Positions 27,828 to 35,405 of a DNA stretch of 64,000 bases are shown piece by piece. A model generated the notes under the pieces. The model saw only the letters and a list, made by a program, of their open reading frames with translations. It was not told where the DNA came from and did no database searches. Every line of letters starts with the position of its first letter. Position 1 is the stretch's first letter. The position numbers and the translations under genes were made by a program. Origin of the DNA: Providencia rustigianii DSM 4541 (GTDB taxonomy: Bacteria; Pseudomonadota; Gammaproteobacteria; Enterobacterales; Enterobacteriaceae); the NCBI RefSeq assembly GCF_000156395.1, contig NZ_GG703818.1:708426-772425 (forward strand), given 5' to 3'.

Positions 27828-28135
27828 ATTGATTACCTTTATTATGACTCAACTGACACAGAAAGATAAATAGCTTTAATTACATAACGTTAAAAGCAAT
27901 AAACTCATAGATATTGAGAGTTAAAATCCATTACACAATATAATTTTAGAATAAAAAGACTTATCTAACAAATCGGAATCTGCGTGAAGTTAAATATTCA
28001 TCCTTATATACTGAACAATAAAATTTTATTTTTATTTTTTTTAATTAATATGATAATCGATATAGGAGATTAATTAGTAAAAAGGGCGAATAATGATGTA
28101 TCCACCCTTTCTATAAAATAAATTAGTTTATTTCA

Positions 28136-29707
28136 CTAACTTCCTTGATTGAAATAAATAGGAGAGCCTGGGCCAACAGGGATACCTAATACGAAAACCC
28201 AAATAATAAAGAATAGTGACCAACCAATGAAAAAGATAATTGAATACGGTAACATCATCGAAACCAAGGTACCAATTCCAGCATCTTTCTTATATTTCAC
28301 CACAATCGCCATGATCAACCCAAAGTAGCTCATCATCGGCGTAATAATATTTGTCACTGAATCACCAATACGGTATGCCGCTTGAATAGTTTCAGGCGAA
28401 TATCCCGCTAACATCAGCATAGGAACAAATATCGGTGCAGTGACCGCCCATTGAGCAGAAGCAGAACCAATCATTAAGTTAATGAATGCACAAATCAGAA
28501 TAAACCCAATGAATAGCACTCCACCATGCAGGTCGATACTATTCAAGAAACTCGCCCCTTTAACCGCAATAACTTGCCCTATATTTGTCCAACCAAAAAA
28601 GGCAACGAACTGAGCCGCAAAGAAAATAATCACTAAATAGAGGCCTAGTGTGCTCATCGCGCCGGCCATTGCATCAACCACATCTTTATCACTACGCAGG
28701 GTTTTCGCAATATAGCCGTACACAATTCCAGGTACAGCAAAGAAAATAAAAATAAAGACAACAATGGCTTTTAAAAATGGTGAGTTACTGACAAGTCCCG
28801 TCTCTTGGTTACGTAGGATGCCATTTTCTGGAACAACCATCATTGCCAAAATCGCAGCTAATCCCCAAAATGTCACCGATGCCCAGAATAACGCTTTCTT
28901 CTCCAAAGGAGTAACTTCAGCAGATGCTCGGAGTTTATCTTCATCTTCGTCAACGCCACCCCCCTCATAAGGCCCCAACTGTGGCTCAACAATTTTTTCA
29001 GTGATGAAGTAACCCAAAATAGTGATCAGAAAAGTACTCGCAAACATAAAATACCAGTTGGCTTCAGCCCCTACCACATAGGTTGGATCAATAATACGTG
29101 CGGCCTGTTGCGTGATCCCAGATAACAGAGGATCTACAGTGCCTAATAATAGGTTTGCAGAGTAACCACCAGAAACACCAGCAAATGCAGCAGCAAGTCC
29201 AGCCAATGGATGACGACCTAATGAGTGGAAAATAATTGCTGCTAACGGAATTAAAACAACATAACCCAGTTCTGCTGCGGTATTAGACATAATCCCAGCA
29301 AAGACAACTGCTACAGTCGTTAGCTTGCGAGGCGCTTTAATAACAATTAGACGCATTGCTGCGGATAGTAGACCTGCTCGTTCTGCAATTCCCACACCTA
29401 ATAGCGCCACTAATACCGTGCCTAAAGGCGCAAATCCGGTAAAGTTTGTGACGACATTAGACAGAATCTTACGAATACCTTCGGCATCTAATAGGCTAAC
29501 AATATGGATAATGCCATCTTCTGCACGACCTTTTGCGCCTTCTGGTCGAGGGTCTGGAACACTAACACCAAAATACTGACCTATTGCTGAGGAAATCAAT
29601 AAAATAGCAATTAAAATAATAAATAAGATAACAGGATGTGGCAGTGCATTGCCTAACCACTCAACCGTTCGTAAAAAACGGCTTCCTTCTTGCTTTTTTT
29701 GTTCCAT
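28136..29707 (-). CDS. abgT: AbgT-family transporter
   Basis: A 523-residue inner-membrane transporter of the AbgT family, with about ten hydrophobic segments and the conserved blocks NTAAELGYVVLIPLAA and IGSASAQWAVTAPIFVP. E. coli AbgT imports p-aminobenzoyl-glutamate, while Neisseria MtrF-type members export sulfonamides, so the direction is uncertain. The hydrolases abgA and abgB are not adjacent, making this an orphan. A GGAG site five bases before the ATG supports the start. The long 3' neighbour spacer carries no clear terminator. Confidence 0.88.
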   Translation of the reverse strand: MEQKKQEGSRFLRTVEWLGNALPHPVILFIILIAILLISSAIGQYFGVSVPDPRPEGAKGRAEDGIIHIVSLLDAEGIRKILSNVVTNFTGFAPLGTVLVALLGVGIAERAGLLSAAMRLIVIKAPRKLTTVAVVFAGIMSNTAAELGYVVLIPLAAIIFHSLGRHPLAGLAAAFAGVSGGYSANLLLGTVDPLLSGITQQAARIIDPTYVVGAEANWYFMFASTFLITILGYFITEKIVEPQLGPYEGGGVDEDEDKLRASAEVTPLEKKALFWASVTFWGLAAILAMMVVPENGILRNQETGLVSNSPFLKAIVVFIFIFFAVPGIVYGYIAKTLRSDKDVVDAMAGAMSTLGLYLVIIFFAAQFVAFFGWTNIGQVIAVKGASFLNSIDLHGGVLFIGFILICAFINLMIGSASAQWAVTAPIFVPMLMLAGYSPETIQAAYRIGDSVTNIITPMMSYFGLIMAIVVKYKKDAGIGTLVSMMLPYSIIFFIGWSLFFIIWVFVLGIPVGPGSPIYFNQGS

Positions 29708-30166
29708 ATTTTCTCCTTATAAACAAGAAAAACGAACATTACACAATGTTTTTCTCTTCTCCTAATTACAAAAGCACAATTTAAAATCAACAAATCTGAT
29801 ACAAATCGAACGCATTTGCTAACAATCACCATTAAGACCAACAAAATACGATATTAGTTTTTTAAAATTTCATTAATGCCAATAAAATTAACTATGAAAA
29901 TAAAATATAATTAATTATGAAAAATGTGCTTAAGCTAACAATTTCATCATATTAATAAGCTATTTTCCCTTATTTATTACTACCTATATATCAGTTTTTA
30001 CCTGTTTTATTTTATTTAATATACCTAGCCGCTATTTTTGAAATTTAAAATTTGCACATTGATTTACAAAGAAATTATAAATGAAGTTACTATCATTAAA
30101 GTTCATTTTAAAACGACTAAAATGAACGCTATAATATAGAGCTCATTCACAGTTAAGCTGAGTATC
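29708..30166. promoter_or_regulatory. AT-rich divergent spacer
   Basis: A 459-bp spacer between divergent abgT and the DUF1992 gene. It is AT-rich with no credible gene or strong hairpin. Promoters of both genes must lie here, but I cannot place them. Confidence 0.4.
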
Positions 30167-30535
30167 ATGTCTGTCATTGATCTTTGGGCTGAGCGCCATA
30201 TTCAAGAAGCATTAAATAAAGGGGAGTTATCAAATCTGAATGGGGAAGGTAAGCCACTCCAACTCGATGATGATAGCCAAGTGCCGGAAGAACTTAGGGC
30301 AGGATATCGCATACTGAAAAACTCAGGGTATCTACCTCCTGAACTACAACAGAAAAAAGAAGCCTTAAATTTACTGCATATATTGCAGCAACTTTCACCT
30401 GATAACCCTAAATATATGGCAATAAGTCAACAATTAGCTTTGCTCGAATTAAAATTAAAGCAAGCCAATATCAATACTGATTTTTTATATGGTGAATATT
30501 CAACAAGACTATCCCACCATTTAATATCTAAATAA
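30167..30535 (+). CDS. DUF1992 (DnaJ-homologue, DNAJC28-like) protein
   Basis: A 122-residue soluble protein. The first 70 residues (DLWAERHIQEALNKGEL, GEGKPLQLDDD, LKNSGYLPPELQ) match the DUF1992 domain found in enterobacterial YhdN-like proteins and in the conserved region of eukaryotic DNAJC28. The J domain itself is absent. Function is unknown. It ends 2 bp before the converging AraC-type gene. Confidence 0.82.
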   Translation: MSVIDLWAERHIQEALNKGELSNLNGEGKPLQLDDDSQVPEELRAGYRILKNSGYLPPELQQKKEALNLLHILQQLSPDNPKYMAISQQLALLELKLKQANINTDFLYGEYSTRLSHHLISK

Positions 30536-30537
30536 AT

Positions 30538-31239
30538 TTAGCGATAGGTTAATGCTTGGGATCGATATTCTTGGGGCGTTTTGCCATAAAATCGTCGGAA
30601 TGCTTGACCAAATGCGGAGTGCGAATCATACCCCACTAATGCTGCAATTTGCTCAATCGCCTGCTGGGTCAACAAGAGACTACCCGCTGCTTCCATTCTT
30701 TTTTGCAATAAAAATTGCATCACAGTCATTCCTACTTCGACTTTTATCTTGCGCTGCAACGTACTGATAGACATAAAAAATGCTGAAGCAATATCCTCAC
30801 AGCTAAGCGGTAAATGTAATCTCAATTCAATCCACTGACTGAACTGATCAATCCAACGATTCTCAGACTTTAATTGAGCCAATAATAAACGTGCGACAGA
30901 AAAATTTTGCTCAGGAGCTTGTGGGAAATTTTGCAGCCAATTAAGCAATCCTATCGCAGCAGGGGTGAGCGAAAAGTGCGTCATTTTCTCATTCAATGCC
31001 CATTGCGCTGTCGCGGGCATTTCTAACACATAGTTTTGATTACCGATTTCCCCACTAAAAGCATGACTGACACTTGGCGGGATCACGACACCTTGCCCTG
31101 CATTCAATAGCCAGTGTTGGCGGTGCATATTAATTTCCATGGAGCCTGATAACGCAAATACCACCTGCCACTGCCCATCATGTTGATGAGAAATAACTTC
31201 GTCAGAATATTGGCGAAAATGCAATTCAGGTAACAACAA
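30538..31239 (-). CDS. AraC-family transcriptional regulator
   Basis: A 233-residue regulator with an N-terminal cupin sensor half (about 1-90, containing GVVIPPSVSHAFSG) and a C-terminal double helix-turn-helix (about 135-230, ending GYDSHSAFGQAFRRFYGKTP). The effector is unknown. It is separate from the tRNA-binding gene upstream by 70 bp and has no obvious target next to it; the choline operon lies 0.6 kb upstream with another gene between. Confidence 0.88.
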   Translation of the reverse strand: MLLPELHFRQYSDEVISHQHDGQWQVVFALSGSMEINMHRQHWLLNAGQGVVIPPSVSHAFSGEIGNQNYVLEMPATAQWALNEKMTHFSLTPAAIGLLNWLQNFPQAPEQNFSVARLLLAQLKSENRWIDQFSQWIELRLHLPLSCEDIASAFFMSISTLQRKIKVEVGMTVMQFLLQKRMEAAGSLLLTQQAIEQIAALVGYDSHSAFGQAFRRFYGKTPQEYRSQALTYR

Positions 31240-31309
31240 AGGAAGCTCCTACTGAGAAAAATACAATAGGAGTATAGCTGCTTTAATCAATAAAATGCAG
31301 TATCACTGA

Positions 31310-31645
31310 TTAGGCTAAGCGGGAACCATTAGGGACAGGTAAATTAAATTCGGCCAATACAATCGCCCCCGTTTCATCAGGAGCACCGGTAATTAGCACT
31401 TCAGATTTTATGCCTGCAATACGTTTAATCTCGAAATTACACACACATAGGATACGTTTACCAATTAAATCTTCTGGGGTGTAATGCACGGTGATTTGAG
31501 CGCTTGAACGTTTAATCCCCAATTCCCCTAAATCGACATCCATAACATAAGCTGGGTTTCTAGCTTTATTGTTTATTTCAGCGCGAATAATAGTACCAAC
31601 GCGTAATTCAACTTTCGTGAAATCATCCCACTCAATAACTTGCAT
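31310..31645 (-). CDS. tRNA-binding-domain protein, CsaA-like
   Basis: A 111-residue stand-alone EMAP-II/OB-fold tRNA-binding domain. The pattern VELRVGTIIRAE and the closing GSRLA match CsaA-like proteins, including the C-terminal half of bacterial methionyl-tRNA synthetases. CsaA was described as a secretion-associated chaperone in Bacillus; its role in enterobacteria is unclear. I choose the ATG at 31645, preceded by AGGAA, over a GTG one codon upstream. Confidence 0.85.
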   Translation of the reverse strand: MQVIEWDDFTKVELRVGTIIRAEINNKARNPAYVMDVDLGELGIKRSSAQITVHYTPEDLIGKRILCVCNFEIKRIAGIKSEVLITGAPDETGAIVLAEFNLPVPNGSRLA

Positions 31646-31743
31646 CACTTAATTCCTAAATAAAACCACCAATAGGCAGTTAAATTATCATAGGAAAGAA
31701 AATTTCTTTTAGCGCCAAACATTCATTTTATATCGTAAAACAC

Positions 31744-31783
31744 GCATTGATTATTACCGGATTAGACAAGTAATAATCAATGC
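31744..31783 (-). terminator. probable terminator of the choline operon
   Basis: Arms GCATTGATTATTAC and GTAATAATCAATGC form a perfect 14-bp stem with a 12-nt loop. On the minus strand GTGTTTT follows. It lies just after the last SMR gene. The weak T run makes termination likely but not certain. Confidence 0.65.
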
Positions 31784-31806
31784 CTATATGAGTATTGTGC
31801 TGCTCA

Positions 31807-32133
31807 CTACATATTTGAGAAGGTGTTCATAATAATACCACCAGAGATAATTAACCCCATCGCAAACACCGCTGGAACATCGGGTTTTTGTTTATATAAA
31901 ATCATAGAAACTAATGTGACACCGACAATCCCAAAACCACACCATAATGAATATGCCACACCCACTGGGATATAACCCATCGCACGGGTTAACGCGAAAT
32001 AACATAAGCAATAGGCAATAATCACGAGTATTGATGGGCCTAATTTACTAAAGCTATTGGTTTTTTTGATCATTGATGTGCCAGTGATTTCTGAACCAAT
32101 CGACAGCGCCAGCCATAAAAATCCAGTAAACAT
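31807..32133 (-). CDS. SMR-family small transporter, second of pair
   Basis: A 108-residue four-helix membrane protein of the small multidrug resistance family. The conserved membrane glutamate is E15 (LSIGSEITGTS), and the GVAYSLWCGFG motif is present in helix 3. It follows another SMR gene after 20 bp, the arrangement of heteromeric SMR pumps such as MdtIJ. In the choline operon it may carry choline, trimethylamine or another quaternary amine (inference). Confidence 0.87.
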   Translation of the reverse strand: MFTGFLWLALSIGSEITGTSMIKKTNSFSKLGPSILVIIAYCLCYFALTRAMGYIPVGVAYSLWCGFGIVGVTLVSMILYKQKPDVPAVFAMGLIISGGIIMNTFSNM

Positions 32134-32153
32134 TCTCTTTTCCTCTTTACTTA

Positions 32154-32567
32154 TTAATGAGCGACTTTATTCGTTGAAGATATTGATGCCTCTGAATTTT
32201 CAGCTGGCTCTTCCTCATCGGCGCCCATTTTAGAAAACAGATTCATAATCACGATACCTGAAGCAATCACGCCCATACCAATCATTGCTGCCATATCAGG
32301 GTGCTGCCCATAAAAAATCATGCCTAATGTAGAAACCATTAAAATACCGGTACCTGACCAAGTCGCATAAGCTAACCCAACGGGAATATATTTTACTGCG
32401 CGAGAAAGAGAGTAATAACAAATGACATAAAGAACGACGATTAAACCTAATAATAATGATTTGGTTGTTCCTTCACTATTATCGAACATTTTTAATGTGG
32501 ATGTTGCTGAGGTTTCAGAAATAATAACCGCCAGCATCCAAAGCCACGCTTTTGCTTTAGAGGACAT
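32154..32567 (-). CDS. SMR-family small transporter, first of pair
   Basis: A 137-residue SMR protein with four hydrophobic helices, the conserved glutamate E18 (IISETSATS) and the GLAYATWSGTG motif. It is longer than the usual 105-110 residues because of a soluble acidic C-terminal tail (about 112-137, rich in E and S). It lies 52 bp after the unrecognised microcompartment-associated gene. SMR genes accompany choline-lyase loci of Proteus and relatives, so a quaternary-amine substrate is likely (inference). Confidence 0.87.
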   Translation of the reverse strand: MSSKAKAWLWMLAVIISETSATSTLKMFDNSEGTTKSLLLGLIVVLYVICYYSLSRAVKYIPVGLAYATWSGTGILMVSTLGMIFYGQHPDMAAMIGMGVIASGIVIMNLFSKMGADEEEPAENSEASISSTNKVAH

Positions 32568-32619
32568 AGATAATACTCCTACATAGATAGACGTTTAAAA
32601 TATTAAATTGAAATGAAAT

Positions 32620-33303
32620 TTATTTTTTTAGAGACTTTAAATAATCCATTGCCGAGTCTGTCAATTTATTTTTATTTAGGGAATATTCCTTTGGGTCATT
32701 CATTACTTCTCTCAAAGTAATATAGCGATTCTGGTCTATTTTATTTTCATTCGATATCTCATCATTTTTAATGAGTATTTTATTTTCAATATTATTAAAT
32801 GTATCGAATTGAATACCTAATGAAATTGCTTTATTAATATTCTCTTTTATTAAATTTCCATATTGTTCATTTTTATTTAGGCCTAATATTTGGTTTAACT
32901 CACTATCAGGGCAACAATGGTATTTCAATGCCATTATTGGAATATTCTGTGATAGAGCGTGTAAAACAAACTGACTTTCTTCACTCACTGATAAGCCATT
33001 TACCACTTCATTTAATGTCTTAGTTTCGATGAAAGGTAAAAAAACACAGTGATACTCAGTGATTTTCTCAGCGTTAAAACTTGTTAAATCCAATAATTGC
33101 CCAAGTTCCTGCCATTGTTCGATATTCGATTTCGTTAACATCTCCTTGGTGGCATAGAAAGAAAAAGAAACTGCCGGTAATTGGACTAAACGCTGGTAGA
33201 CCGCCTGTTGATACCCTTGGCTCGGAGACAATAAAACCAACACCCGCCGTTTCATCTGCTGCAGTACCCGTAATACGATCTGCTCAATTAATTTTTCATT
33301 CAT
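32620..33303 (-). CDS. unrecognised protein of the choline microcompartment operon
   Basis: A 227-residue soluble protein I do not recognise at family level. The first 17 residues (EKLIEQIVLRVLQQM) form an amphipathic helix like microcompartment encapsulation peptides. The following part alternates short strands and helices (RVLVLLSPSQGYQ, CVFLPFIE, IPIMALKYHCC), in the manner of flavoprotein-like proteins seen in other microcompartment loci. The last 60 residues are lysine- and asparagine-rich. It sits 22 bp after pduL inside the operon. A lumenal accessory enzyme or assembly factor is the best guess. Confidence 0.7.
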   Translation of the reverse strand: MNEKLIEQIVLRVLQQMKRRVLVLLSPSQGYQQAVYQRLVQLPAVSFSFYATKEMLTKSNIEQWQELGQLLDLTSFNAEKITEYHCVFLPFIETKTLNEVVNGLSVSEESQFVLHALSQNIPIMALKYHCCPDSELNQILGLNKNEQYGNLIKENINKAISLGIQFDTFNNIENKILIKNDEISNENKIDQNRYITLREVMNDPKEYSLNKNKLTDSAMDYLKSLKK

Positions 33304-33325
33304 ATTGCCACCACTCGTTTATCGC

Positions 33326-33970
33326 TTAACTGACAATAAATACGCTGTCATTATTGCGTAGCCCTGCTGCATTAGCCTCATCTGTATCAATATGAAATTC
33401 CAGAGAAAACCTTGCATCTACTCGAACAACAACTTCATCAAATACTAGGCTGCGCTCACCTTCAGTACGCACACACACTCGCTGCCCATTGGAGACATTT
33501 AGTGTTCTAGCATCCATGACGTTCATATGAATATGGCGCTGTGCACAAATCACCTGTTCCAATAAATTAACGTGACCTGCTGGCCCAATTAATAAAGCGC
33601 TTCCCGATGTATTTAAATCGCCCGACTCACGCACGGGTGCTTTTATTCCCAATGTGAAACAATCTGCTTTTGAGACTTCGAGCTGACTTTTAGGACGAGT
33701 GGGTCCTAATACACGCACCTTACTAATGGAACCTTTAGGTCCCACCACCATCACACACTCTTTAGCCGCAAATTGTCCCGGCTGTTTTAATTCTTTGAAT
33801 GGTGTGAGTTGATAACCTTTGCCAAATAAAACCTCGACATCTTCATCTGATAGGTGAACGTGACGATTAGAAACGCCAACAGGAATTGCAATGGGACTAT
33901 CCATCATTGGAACCGCATTTGGCACAGACAAACGCGATAGTATTTTCCCCATCAATTGCTGGTTTATCAT
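33326..33970 (-). CDS. pduL: PduL-type phosphotransacylase
   Basis: A 214-residue phosphate acyltransferase. It converts acetyl-CoA and phosphate to acetyl-phosphate and CoA, recycling CoA inside the shell. The two beta-barrel halves have the zinc-binding motifs SNRHVHL and QRHIHM. Residues 1-18 (QQLMGKILSRL) form an amphipathic encapsulation helix, as in microcompartment-targeted PduL. It overlaps the shell gene upstream by 4 bp. The acetyl (not propionyl) substrate is inferred from the choline pathway. Confidence 0.92.
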   Translation of the reverse strand: MINQQLMGKILSRLSVPNAVPMMDSPIAIPVGVSNRHVHLSDEDVEVLFGKGYQLTPFKELKQPGQFAAKECVMVVGPKGSISKVRVLGPTRPKSQLEVSKADCFTLGIKAPVRESGDLNTSGSALLIGPAGHVNLLEQVICAQRHIHMNVMDARTLNVSNGQRVCVRTEGERSLVFDEVVVRVDARFSLEFHIDTDEANAAGLRNNDSVFIVS

Positions 33971-34359
33971 GATTTTTTACCTTTGCGCTGCTCCACTTTT
34001 TCCTCAGTCATCACACTTTCCGCCTGAGCAACAATCGGCGTAACAATCTCCGTTTTTTCGATACGTTGCGCAGATTCGCTCGATTCATGGGTTACTGATA
34101 ATAATTTGGCAATAACACTCTCATCAGGGCGAGCAATCACTAATGTGCCTTTTAATAAGTCTTGATGGCTAATAACCGATGCACCATGGTCAACCGCGGT
34201 TCTTACTGCACTAATTTCCCCTTGAAAATAGACAGAAACCAGCCCAGAACCAATTTTTCGATAACCCGCAATCTCTACACTCGCCGCCTTACATGCTGCA
34301 TCTGCGGCCTGTATTGCAGACGTCAGTCCATACGTTTCAATCACACCTAAACTTTTCAT
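33967..34359 (-). CDS. cmcE: BMC-H shell protein with C-terminal tail
   Basis: A 130-residue hexameric shell protein. Residues 1-90 form the BMC domain, with pore loop KIGSG near residue 36. The remaining 40 residues are a charged tail (ends VEQRKGKKS) absent from the three other BMC-H proteins of the operon. Its sequence is clearly divergent from those three. The symbol follows the naming of the Klebsiella GRM2 locus (four BMC-H plus one pentamer) by order and type. Confidence 0.88.
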   Translation of the reverse strand: MKSLGVIETYGLTSAIQAADAACKAASVEIAGYRKIGSGLVSVYFQGEISAVRTAVDHGASVISHQDLLKGTLVIARPDESVIAKLLSVTHESSESAQRIEKTEIVTPIVAQAESVMTEEKVEQRKGKKS

Positions 34360-34372
34360 CTTTCTCTCCTAC

Positions 34373-35326
34373 TTAGTGACGAATCAATCGAATATCAAAA
34401 TCGAATTTTTTAAAGAAAGCCTCTAATTGGTCTAACTCTTCGGTACTGTAGGTAGGGTCTTTCTTGATGGGATAAATCATGTCGAGCTTGTCGTATTTTC
34501 CGCGACCAAGCTGGTGATAAGGTAAGATATCGATGCGATTTAAATTACCGCGTTTTGACAATTCCATGGCATATTCAATCGCCCCAGTAATGGCATCAAA
34601 AGAATCGTTACATCCACGAACCAACGGCATACGCATCACCACATTGGCCCCTAATTCCATTAACCGTTCGAAATTACGACGCACATTTTCATTACCAATA
34701 CCGAATAAATTTTTATGTTGTACTGTGTCGATGTGCTTCAAATCAAACAGAAATAAATCGACAACTTCCGCTAATTTTTCATAATTTTCGACAGATGTGG
34801 TGCCTTGAGTTTCCACCGCCGTGTTGATCATCATTTTTTTGCATTCACGCAATAGCTCGACAGCAAAGTCGGTTTGTAAACTCATCTCGCCACCGCCAAT
34901 CGTGACACCACCACCAGAAGAAATATAAAAATCATAATCTTGCATAATGATTTCCATCATTTCCGAGACAGTGACATCTTTTCCCATAATGTCTAACGCA
35001 TCAGAGATACACACTTCTTCGCATTTGCGGCAGCCAATACAGTCGATGCTACGATTAACTCGATGAATTTTTTCTCCCTGTTCGTTGGTTGTCATGTAAT
35101 GGATCCCCGCAGGACAGACATCCACACACTTACCACAACCTACACACTTATCGTGGGAAAACATCACTTGAAACTGGCTACTTAACCCCTCAGGGTTCGC
35201 ACACCAAGGGCAACGAATATTGCATCCTTTGAGGAAAATCAGCGTGCGGATACCATCACCGTCATAAATCGAGTATTTCTGGATATTAAATATCCGCCCC
35301 TTTATTTCTGTCGCTGCATTCATCAT
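34373..35326 (-). CDS. cutD: choline TMA-lyase activating enzyme (radical SAM)
   Basis: A 317-residue glycyl-radical-enzyme activase. The radical SAM motif is C35xxxC39xxC42 in KGCNIRCPWC. An inserted ferredoxin-like domain carries two more 4Fe-4S sets (CVGCGKCVDVC near 61-71 and CIGCRKCEEVC near 96-106), as expected for CutD. It installs the glycyl radical on CutC using S-adenosylmethionine. It follows cutC after 79 bp that contain a strong hairpin. Confidence 0.95.
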   Translation of the reverse strand: MMNAATEIKGRIFNIQKYSIYDGDGIRTLIFLKGCNIRCPWCANPEGLSSQFQVMFSHDKCVGCGKCVDVCPAGIHYMTTNEQGEKIHRVNRSIDCIGCRKCEEVCISDALDIMGKDVTVSEMMEIIMQDYDFYISSGGGVTIGGGEMSLQTDFAVELLRECKKMMINTAVETQGTTSVENYEKLAEVVDLFLFDLKHIDTVQHKNLFGIGNENVRRNFERLMELGANVVMRMPLVRGCNDSFDAITGAIEYAMELSKRGNLNRIDILPYHQLGRGKYDKLDMIYPIKKDPTYSTEELDQLEAFFKKFDFDIRLIRH

Positions 35327-35367
35327 TGCATCTCCAAAACAATCTTAAACTTGTTGTTTTTATTATG

Positions 35368-35399
35368 TATTGGCAGGTATAACACTATACCTGCCAATA
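35368..35399 (-). other. cutC-cutD intercistronic hairpin
   Basis: Arms TATTGGCAGGTATA and TATACCTGCCAATA form a perfect 14-bp stem with the loop ACAC, seven bases after the cutC stop. No T run follows on the minus strand, so it is more likely a processing or stabilising element than a terminator. Confidence 0.75.
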
Positions 35400-35405
35400 T
35401 TAGGC

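Larger units (their letters stand above)
27485..28135 (-). promoter_or_regulatory. ugp control region and AT-rich spacer
   Basis: The 651-bp spacer between ugpB and abgT holds the Pho-box array (27590-27661) and a candidate small membrane protein (27729-27827). The rest, 27828-28135, is AT-rich with no gene I can support. Confidence 0.5.
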
